Below, in pieces: positions 1-4,519 of a DNA stretch of 7,910 bases. The DNA comes from an uncultured Clostridia bacterium (GTDB lineage Bacteria > Bacillota > Clostridia > HGM11514). The stretch covers positions 1 through 7,910 of the forward strand of contig CAKSSZ010000065.1 in NCBI GenBank assembly GCA_934489915.1. Reading direction: 5' to 3'. The notes under the pieces are model-generated. The model was given only the letters and a program-made list of their open reading frames with translations, made no database searches and was not told where the DNA came from. Position 1 is the stretch's first letter; each line of letters begins with the position of its first letter. The position numbers and the translations under genes are program-made.

Positions 1-162
1 GGTAATAATAATATCGGGTTTATTCTCAATTGCGAGCGACAAGCCATCTTGCCCGTCCGTTGCGTCATAAACTGTATCAATTCCGAAAGCTTCCCAATTA
101 ATTAGCTGTCGCATACCCGCAATAATAAGCGGCCGGTCATCTATAATTAAAACTGAGTACAT
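1..162 (-). CDS. Response regulator, YesN/AraC type, N-terminal part only
   Basis: The first 54 codons of a two-component response regulator; the rest lies left of the window. The protein begins MYSVLIIDDRPLI, with the acidic pair D9-D10 that binds magnesium in receiver domains. It continues with a stretch around residues 19-28 (QLINWEAFGI) that is typical of YesN-type regulators, where 'I-W-E-x-x-G-I' follows the first helix. The visible part stops at 'PDIIIT', just before the position where the phospho-accepting aspartate (about residue 55) is expected. In this family the receiver is usually followed by an AraC-type DNA-binding domain, and the genes often control sugar or transport functions with a membrane histidine kinase; none of that is visible here. 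A purine-rich GGAAAGTGAG precedes the start. It is divergent from the hydrolase-acyltransferase gene at 452, which makes that gene a possible target (inference). Confidence 0.88.
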   Translation of the reverse strand, partial: MYSVLIIDDRPLIIAGMRQLINWEAFGIDTVYDATDGQDGLSLAIENKPDIIIT

Positions 163-197
163 TTGTACTTCTCACTTTCCCGATATATATCATAACC

Positions 198-320
198 GTG
201 CACTATGCAAAATGCCGTACGAGGTGCACATAACAATATATTACAACATATTTCTTTTGCAATGTATTTTATGAAAATTCTACAAAATGCACAATTACTT
301 ACCGTGATTAATGTTGCACA
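198..320. promoter_or_regulatory. Repeated TGCAC elements in the divergent intergenic region
   Basis: The AT-rich gap between the response-regulator gene and the hydrolase gene holds four TGCAC boxes at 199, 225, 289 and 316. The first two sit inside perfect GTGCAC palindromes (198-203 and 224-229), and the last two read TGCACA (288-293 and 315-320). Each pair is spaced by 26-27 bp, about two and a half helical turns. That arrangement could be binding sites for a dimeric regulator such as the divergent response regulator. No footprint or family match is known to me, so the role is inferred. Confidence 0.3.
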
Positions 321-377
321 TATCCATGCTTTTTTCTTGAAATATTTAAAAAAACCGTTTATATTCAGCTAAATGCA

Positions 378-406
378 TTGACTTTTATCACTGCTTATGG
401 TATAAT
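378..406 (+). promoter_or_regulatory. Sigma-A promoter of the hydrolase-acyltransferase gene
   Basis: TTGACT at 378-383 and a perfect TATAAT at 401-406 are separated by exactly 17 bp. The -10 box is preceded by TGG, giving an extended -10 (TGnTATAAT). Transcription should start near 413, which places the in-frame ATG at 413 at the very 5' end of the RNA and favours the downstream ATG at 452 as the real start. Confidence 0.85.
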
Positions 407-451
407 ATTTTTATGAAAATCAATCACCGAAAAGAAGGACGGAAAAGAATC

Positions 452-2128
452 ATGAATATTATAGATTCGCATACACATCTCGGCTTTGTAAAGCCTGAAA
501 AAAGCATTAAAGAACACATTGATAACATGGAAATATCGGGAGCGTGCGTTTTCTCCCCTCCGCCGATTGAATATGATTCGGAGCTTGGCATGGATTTTGA
601 CGCCCGCCTTGACAGAGTAATAAGCTTCACGTCAGAATATAAGGATATACTTTTCCCGATTATATGGATTCACCCATATGAAGAAGATATTTTTAAGAAA
701 ATAGATATTTGTGCCGAAAAAGATATAGCGGGCTTTAAAATAATTTGTTCCGATTTTTATGTCAGTGAGGAGCAGGTGATAGAGGTATTAAAGCACATAT
801 CAAAAACCGGCAAGCCTGTTTTCTTTCACAGCGGTATTCTTTGGAACGGTCAAAACTCGTCAAAATACAACCGTCCGGCAAATTGGGAAGCATTAATAAA
901 CATCAAAGGACTGAGATTTTCAATGGGTCATTGTTCATGGCCATGGGCAGATGAATGTATAGCCGTCTACGGAAAGTTTTTAAACGCCGCTTCAAAAGGA
1001 GATAAGGCGGAAATGTTTTTGGATATTACGCCCGGAACTCCCGAAATATACCGCAGAGATTTATTTACAAAGCTTTTTACAATCGGCTATGATATTGAAA
1101 ACAATATATTTTTCGGAACGGACTGCAATGCGGACTCATACAACTCAAGCTGGCTTAAAAAGTTGCTTGAAACCGATAAAAAGCTTTTGGATGAACTCGG
1201 CGTCAGTAAAAAAGTGCGTGAGAATTTATATTACAACAATACCATGCGCTTTTTGGGTAAACACGTATCGAAAGGGAAACTACATATCCCCGTTACCGAC
1301 AACTCAAACGCATGGAGTCCTCTTTGTGCCGATGTTCCGGGTATTATTGAAGGCTATTATAAAAAAATCGGTTTTGGAAAAGAATTTGACAAGGAGTTTT
1401 ACAAAGCTCTCGAAAGCATTAAGATTTCAGACGCTATTTCGATTGACGACTATAATCTCAGCGAAAATGACGGCAAAAGAAACTTGCTTTCATTCCTGTT
1501 TCTGTGTAAGAATACAGAAGAACTGTACTCACAAAGAGGCATAAGCCGTGAAATTCTATACGACACCTTGAGCGACCTGGCAATATGGACAAAAATATGG
1601 AGCAGAAAAAAAGGCCGTCTTTACTTGGGCGAGCTTGAATGGCTTTCACGTCATTTGAAGGCAAAGCTCTTTAAGCTCGGCAGATTGCAGTTTTGTCTCG
1701 GTAATGCGGAGTTTGATATTCCGGATGAGAACATTTCAAAAGGTGATAAAGTTATAGAAGTACACCTTCCGTCAAACGGCGAACCGCTTACATACGACGC
1801 TTGCATAAAATCCTTTTCAAAAGCAAGAGAATTTTTTGCCGCTTATTTCCCAGACTTCGATTACAAATGCTTTACTTGCCATTCATGGCTGCTGGACTCA
1901 TCGCTTAAAGAGATTCTAAAAAGTGACAGCAACATCTTAAAATTTCAGTCAATGTTCAAACTGATAAAAGAAGATGAATCCAATGCTGTTTTAAATTATG
2001 TTTTTGAATGGGGCATTAATCCGGAAGATATTAAAAACGTCAGATGTACATCAACCTTTGCTGAAAACGTAAAAAAACGTGTACTTAGCGGAAAAAGCTT
2101 TTATGAAGGATTTGGTATTGTGCAATAA
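452..2128 (+). CDS. Amidohydrolase-2 family hydrolase fused to a GNAT-like acyltransferase domain
   Basis: A 558-residue two-part protein. Residues 1-270 look like a TIM-barrel metal-dependent hydrolase of the amidohydrolase-2 type. The visible signature residues are DSHTH near the start (H7, H9), FHSG (H126), MGHCSW (H160), GTDCN (D224) and a closing NNTMRFLG. Residues about 285-558 resemble the acyltransferase family with a NAT_N-like helical part (LYSQRGISREILYDTLSDL) and a GNAT_C-like part: YLGELEWLSRHLK, LGRLQF, VHLPSNGEPLT, FTCHSWLLD and SNILKFQ. The start at 452 is preferred over 413 because GAAGGACGG (434-442) precedes it at a good distance and the promoter puts the RNA start near 413. 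No signal peptide or membrane segment is seen, so it is probably cytoplasmic. The substrate is unknown; hydrolysis or deacylation coupled to acyl transfer is only a guess. The gene stands alone behind its own promoter, is visibly AT-rich, and has no clear terminator before the IS remnant. The hydrolase assignment is firm; the C-terminal family is recognised from memory of its motifs. Confidence 0.8.
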   Translation: MNIIDSHTHLGFVKPEKSIKEHIDNMEISGACVFSPPPIEYDSELGMDFDARLDRVISFTSEYKDILFPIIWIHPYEEDIFKKIDICAEKDIAGFKIICSDFYVSEEQVIEVLKHISKTGKPVFFHSGILWNGQNSSKYNRPANWEALINIKGLRFSMGHCSWPWADECIAVYGKFLNAASKGDKAEMFLDITPGTPEIYRRDLFTKLFTIGYDIENNIFFGTDCNADSYNSSWLKKLLETDKKLLDELGVSKKVRENLYYNNTMRFLGKHVSKGKLHIPVTDNSNAWSPLCADVPGIIEGYYKKIGFGKEFDKEFYKALESIKISDAISIDDYNLSENDGKRNLLSFLFLCKNTEELYSQRGISREILYDTLSDLAIWTKIWSRKKGRLYLGELEWLSRHLKAKLFKLGRLQFCLGNAEFDIPDENISKGDKVIEVHLPSNGEPLTYDACIKSFSKAREFFAAYFPDFDYKCFTCHSWLLDSSLKEILKSDSNILKFQSMFKLIKEDESNAVLNYVFEWGINPEDIKNVRCTSTFAENVKKRVLSGKSFYEGFGIVQ

Positions 2129-2158
2129 TGTGATGGAAATGTCAATAAAAGTGCAGTC

Positions 2159-2177
2159 GAAATTTACCCCAAATTTC
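2159..2177 (+). other. Small hairpin after the hydrolase gene, no U-tract
   Basis: GAAATTT and AAATTTC form a 7-bp perfect stem around ACCCC, 30 bases after the hydrolase stop codon. The stem is AT-only apart from the closing pair and no run of T follows, so termination here would be inefficient. Transcripts from the hydrolase gene may therefore read into the insertion-sequence remnant. Confidence 0.25.
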
Positions 2178-2220
2178 TGAAACTACTTTAATGAGTCAAC
2201 CCCGAATTTTGTGTAAACTC

Positions 2221-2249
2221 TTTACGAAACCTCCAAGATGATATATAAT
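2221..2249 (+). promoter_or_regulatory. Probable transposase promoter inside the IS leader
   Basis: TTTACG at 2221-2226 (four of six matches to TTGACA) and a perfect TATAAT at 2244-2249 are separated by 17 bp. The expected start near 2256 lies in the right arm of the leader inverted repeat, so this promoter's own RNA would lack the left arm. Confidence 0.5.
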
Positions 2250-2271
2250 AAAAATATCATTTTGGAGGTTT
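2227..2271 (+). promoter_or_regulatory. 18-bp inverted repeat hiding the transposase ribosome binding site
   Basis: The arms at 2227-2244 and 2254-2271 pair over 18 positions with one G-T wobble (AAACCTCCA with TGGAGGTTT, then AGATGATAT with ATATCATTT) around a 9-base loop. GGAGG at 2264-2268, the only ribosome binding site for the ATG at 2277, is fully inside the stem. RNA coming from outside the element would fold this way and block translation; RNA from the internal promoter would not. IS10 and IS50 use this kind of protection against read-through transcription; its use here is inferred. Confidence 0.65.
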
Positions 2272-2276
2272 AAATT

Positions 2277-2449
2277 ATGCCAAGGTACAAATTAAGTCCC
2301 ATCGAGAGGGCAGCAGAAAAAGAACGCAAGGAGAATTTGCGTAACATCATGAAAGGGCTGGATGTAAAGAATTTTGATGACCTGAAAGATGTGTTTAAGA
2401 TGATGGTCGGGGAAATGCTTGAAAACGGTCTTGACGGAGAGCTTGAATC
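2277..2449 (+). pseudogene. 5' fragment of an IS256-family transposase gene
   Basis: The ATG at 2277 follows GGAGG with an 8-base gap and opens an AT-rich reading of about 58 meaningful codons: MPRYKLSPIERAAEKERKEN, then the phrase MVGEMLENGLDGELE. That phrase corresponds to the N-terminal region of Mutator/IS256 transposases just before the usual 'LGY-x-K/R-Y-D' and 'NSRNGY' motifs, which are absent. The frame stays open to 2579, but from about 2450 it is antisense to a peptidase fragment and has no transposase likeness. The DDE catalytic residues are all missing, since a full protein is around 400 residues. This is a dead 5' remnant. Confidence 0.8.
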
Positions 2450-2452
2450 AGC

Positions 2453-2698
2453 ATTGTCAAGATATGTTTCCCATTTGTCGGGGTATCCGATTTTTACACC
2501 CATTTTGTCAAGCTTGTTGATAGCTTTCTTCTTTGTTTCATTACTCATCCAGTCAAGGTTTTCGATTCGTTCTTTATAAACGGAAACAATATCTTCCACC
2601 ATTTTAAGAACATTCTGTTTTGCTTCTTCGGTGAAATATTTTTCTGCATAAATTTCTCCGATATAATCCGGCATAGTGCCGGCAACAACTACAAGATT
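2453..2698 (-). pseudogene. Internal fragment of an M13 (PepO/neprilysin-type) metallopeptidase gene
   Basis: Read on the minus strand, about 82 codons give IGEIYAEKYFTEEAKQNV, then KERIENLDWMSNETKKKAI and VGxPDKW-like text (KIGYPDKWETY). This series is characteristic of the region of M13 zinc endopeptidases lying N-terminal to the HExxH active site. Full-length members are some 630-700 residues. Here the start codon, the substrate-binding N-terminal lobe and the zinc-binding HExxH/ExxxD motifs are all missing. A much longer open frame continues on both sides, but its flanks are antisense to the SLH and transposase fragments and carry no M13 likeness. Both edges are sharp and no stop interrupts the fragment, so it is either a recent break or an assembly artefact. 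Confidence 0.8.
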
Positions 2699-2716
2699 TC
2701 TTACACGCCCGGCACA

Positions 2717-3205
2717 TTGATGATTTCCAGACGTTCTTTCGGCGGTGGTGGCGGTGTCAGCCGGACCACCTATACGATTACGGTTCCCGAAGTTGCAAGG
2801 AACGGTGCGGTAAGCATTGCACCCGAAAATGCAGCGGCAGGCGAGACGGTAACGGTCACCGTAACTCCGGACAAGGGCTATACGCTGGGAACTATTACCG
2901 TTACGGATAAGGACAGCAAGGAGCTGACGGTTACCAAGAAGAGCGATACCCAATACACCTTCACCATGCCCGCAAGCAAGGTCACCGTCAAGGCCACCTT
3001 CATGGACGACAACACCATGCTGAACTTCTTTGTGGATGTCAAGGCCGATGACTACTTCTATGATGCGGTGCTGTGGGCGGTGCAAAAGGGAATCACCACC
3101 GGCACGGATGCCGTGCATTTTTCCCCCAACGCCTCCTGCACCCGCGCGCAGATTGTCACCTTCCTGTGGCGTGCAGCCAAGCAAAGTAAAAGCGCAGGAT
3201 TGTAA
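2717..3205 (+). pseudogene. Fragment of an SLH-domain surface protein gene
   Basis: The frame reads a glycine linker (residues 9-13), then an InlB-B-repeat-like beta domain at about 17-94 (TYTITVP, GETVTVTVTPDKGYTL, TMPASKVTVKATF). One S-layer homology repeat follows at about 104-153 (FVDVKADDYFYDAVLWAVQK, FSPNASCTRAQIVTFLWRAA). In gut Clostridia such sequences form the C-terminal part of large secreted proteins held to the cell wall by three SLH repeats. Here the export signal and the bulk of the protein are missing upstream, and the second and third SLH repeats are missing downstream: after WRAA the frame ends in an unrelated KQSKSAGL and a stop. The TTG/ATG at 2717-2722 has no convincing ribosome binding site. 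The piece is clearly richer in GC than the hydrolase gene. It would not be exported or anchored, so I call it a pseudogene. Confidence 0.78.
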
Positions 3206-3229
3206 GGAATCATCCGGCGCAATAAACCA

Positions 3230-3268
3230 AAACCGTCAGCAGTACGAACCATGTGCTGCCGACGGTTT
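3230..3268. terminator. 12-bp hairpin, possible terminator
   Basis: AAACCGTC (3230-3237) pairs with GACGGTTT (3261-3268). After one A-C mismatch, GCAG (3239-3242) pairs with CTGC (3256-3259) around a 13-base loop. On the minus strand the stem is followed by GGTTTATT, on the plus strand by CTTAGGGGG, so neither side has a full U-tract. The minus-strand side is the better fit and could end the sdpR-sdpI transcript. Confidence 0.4.
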
Positions 3269-3361
3269 CTTAGGGGGATACTTTTACATAATCTCCCGCA
3301 CAGTTTAACAATTTATCTGTGGGGTGTGCATTTCGTATCAAAATAGGTCTTTACTTTCATG

Positions 3362-3396
3362 TCGGAACGGACTTTGCTCCGTTCCGATTTTTCTTT
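3362..3396 (+). terminator. Rho-independent terminator, plus strand
   Basis: TCGGAACGGA (3362-3371) and TCCGTTCCGA (3378-3387) form a perfect 10-bp stem around CTTTGC, followed directly by TTTTTCTTT. No run of A precedes the stem, so it works only rightward. The only plus-strand coding sequence upstream is the broken SLH fragment, so the gene it originally served is missing. Confidence 0.85.
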
Positions 3397-3478
3397 ACAG
3401 AAAAATCAGTCACATGCGCCGTCGTTCCTCCTTTTTCGCAAAAGGTACGCTTCACGCAGTCAAGCTGTGGCAAGTTTT

Positions 3479-4108
3479 CTATTGCTTGCTTTCTTTTTGC
3501 TTTTGAACGTGTAATGTATAAATCAGATCAATTAATGTATAAGGAATCAGCAGGAACAAAGAGAGAGCGGAATAAATCGGCGGCAAAAGAATTGTGATCC
3601 AAAAAATCATGCCTAACATGACGGTTCCATACCCTAAAAACCGATTGATCTTTTTTGCCTGACTGCTGTTTAATCGCGTCGGAAAGGATCCGACGCTGCC
3701 TTTGGGTAGATAGTTTCCGATGGTGATCATAATTCCTCCGACTAAGAGCATAACGATTCTCCGGACGTCAATCTGCTTCCCCATTGCATAAAAAACGGTG
3801 ATCAAATATAAAATAACGCTCAAAATGGGAACAATTGCTTTTGTGGCAAGCTCTAATTTCCGATTGGATCCTTTGGCAGCAGCCTGAATATCGCACATAA
3901 TGCAACAAAATGCTTGCAGTGCTGCCATGAGGAGCGGCAGTCCGAATAAGGCAAAATTTTTAGAAGCATAGCGATCCGGAAGATTATTCAATTGAAAATG
4001 AATTGCCATTTTTGCCGGAAGCTGTTGGTATATGCTGATCCCAAACAGGATTGGTGCAGCACATAAAAGACAGGTGATAAATAAGCTGTTCCATTTAATT
4101 TTCTTCAT
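3479..4108 (-). CDS. sdpI: SdpI-type membrane protein with DUF1648 domain
   Basis: A 209-residue integral membrane protein with about six hydrophobic segments, near residues 9-27, 52-72, 91-109, 117-133, 160-178 and 184-200. The N-terminal part (ISIYQQLPAKMAIHFQLNN, then PDRYASK) is the DUF1648 pattern. The later MITIGNYLPK and the loop ending NRFLGYG resemble the SdpI half. In Bacillus subtilis, SdpI gives immunity to the SdpC toxin and pulls the repressor SdpR to the membrane. Here the gene directly follows an SdpR-like gene, overlapping it by 14 nt, which supports the same pairing. AGGAGGG (4116-4122) sits 7 bases before the ATG. No toxin or maturation gene (sdpA, sdpB, sdpC) is visible, so protection against a rival's peptide or a general envelope role is equally possible. 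The family call is good; the specific ligand is unknown. Confidence 0.8.
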   Translation of the reverse strand: MKKIKWNSLFITCLLCAAPILFGISIYQQLPAKMAIHFQLNNLPDRYASKNFALFGLPLLMAALQAFCCIMCDIQAAAKGSNRKLELATKAIVPILSVILYLITVFYAMGKQIDVRRIVMLLVGGIMITIGNYLPKGSVGSFPTRLNSSQAKKINRFLGYGTVMLGMIFWITILLPPIYSALSLFLLIPYTLIDLIYTLHVQKQKESKQ

Positions 4109-4373
4109 TGTGATTCCCTCCTAAACTATAAATCCATGTAAGTACATCTTCAAAAACAGATAGATTCAGCTCATAATAAATATAATTTTTGTACCGCTCC
4201 TCCGTCACCAAATCGGCGGATTTCAGCTTGGATAAATGATAGGAAACAGTTGCGCCCGATAGGTGAAACTGTTCCCCTATCTCCCCTGCTGACATTCTCC
4301 CCTTTTTCAGCAATGCTAAAATATCCCGCCGTACCGGATCGGAGATTGCTTTGAGCGTGTCGTTGATTCCCAA
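4095..4373 (-). CDS. sdpR: ArsR-family autorepressor, SdpR-like
   Basis: A 92-residue single-domain winged-helix repressor. It opens with LKAISDPVRRDILALLKKG, followed by the helix-turn-helix MSAGEIGEQFHLSGATVSYH with LSKLKSADLV. The wing reads EERYKNYIYYELN and the tail DVLTWIYSL matches the C-terminal helix of B. subtilis SdpR. There are no cysteine pairs for metal sensing, which separates it from ArsR/SmtB metal sensors. The start is TTG at 4373, chosen because AGGAGG (4381-4386) lies 7 bases upstream and no better ATG exists. It overlaps the sdpI-type gene by 14 nt, so the two are translationally coupled. A palindrome at its own transcription start suggests autorepression, relieved when SdpI captures the repressor (known for B. 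subtilis, inferred here). Confidence 0.88.
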   Translation of the reverse strand: MGINDTLKAISDPVRRDILALLKKGRMSAGEIGEQFHLSGATVSYHLSKLKSADLVTEERYKNYIYYELNLSVFEDVLTWIYSLGGNHNEEN

Positions 4374-4390
4374 TCTGCTCCCTCCTATCT

Positions 4391-4410
4391 ATTTAGATGT
4401 TTATCTAAAT
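4391..4410. promoter_or_regulatory. Probable SdpR operator
   Basis: ATTTAGAT and ATCTAAAT form a perfect 8+8 inverted repeat around GTTT, between the -10 box and the ribosome binding site. It covers the predicted start of transcription (about 4406), the usual place for an ArsR-family autorepressor to block its own operon. Confidence 0.75.
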
Positions 4411-4412
4411 AC

Positions 4413-4441
4413 AGAATAACATACTTTTTAAAAAAAGTCAA
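4413..4441 (-). promoter_or_regulatory. Promoter of the sdpR-sdpI operon
   Basis: On the minus strand, TTGACT (4436-4441) and TATTCT (4413-4418) are separated by 17 bp of AT-rich sequence, giving a start near 4406. The palindrome at 4391-4410 lies directly downstream. Confidence 0.8.
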
Positions 4442-4455
4442 GTGATTTAGACCAT

Positions 4456-4495
4456 AAAAAGCAAGCAATGCATTTGAGTATGCATTGCTTGCTTT
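4456..4495 (-). terminator. Rho-independent terminator of gdhA
   Basis: The arms at 4458-4473 and 4480-4495 form a perfect 16-bp stem around a 6-base loop. On the minus strand the stem runs into TTTTT (4456-4460), 24 bases after the gdhA stop. It separates gdhA from the sdpR-sdpI promoter just beyond. Confidence 0.88.
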
Positions 4496-4519
4496 CTATC
4501 AGTATCATATAATCCGAAA

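Larger units (their letters stand above)
2193..2449 (+). mobile_element. Left-end remnant of an IS256-family insertion sequence
   Basis: The block holds a probable left terminus, a leader and the 5' end of a Mutator/IS256-type transposase gene; the remaining gene and the right end are missing. The left end is placed at about 2193 because TTGTGTAAA (2209-2217) matches the core that IS256 itself carries about 16 bases inside its terminal repeat, and the element would then start with GA as IS256 does. The target duplication cannot be tested because the right end is absent. The right edge at about 2449 is where the transposase reading stops making sense and an antisense M13 peptidase reading begins. 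The remnant cannot move by itself. Confidence 0.65.
3206..3478. other. Gene-free stretch with hairpins
   Basis: The 273 bases between the SLH fragment and the sdpI-type gene carry no credible coding region; the open frames here lack ribosome binding sites and recognisable protein. They hold the two hairpins listed separately. The stretch may be the original 3' flank of the sdpI-type gene, to which the mosaic was joined at about 3180-3205. Confidence 0.5.

Noticed and set aside
413..451. ATG at 413 as start of the hydrolase gene
   Set aside because: The predicted transcription start falls on this codon and it has no ribosome binding site. The ATG at 452 has one and gives the normal MNIIDSHTH beginning of the family.
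1089..1544. 151-codon open frame inside the hydrolase gene
   Set aside because: It is an out-of-frame shadow of a clear coding sequence, without a ribosome binding site or a recognisable product.
2270..3184. A 304-codon open frame on the minus strand as one gene
   Set aside because: Only the middle 82 or so codons resemble a protein (M13 peptidase). The rest is antisense to the SLH and transposase fragments.
3319..3597. Open frame on the plus strand over the terminator and the end of the sdpI-type gene
   Set aside because: It runs through a strong terminator and the antisense of a real gene, and shows no protein features.
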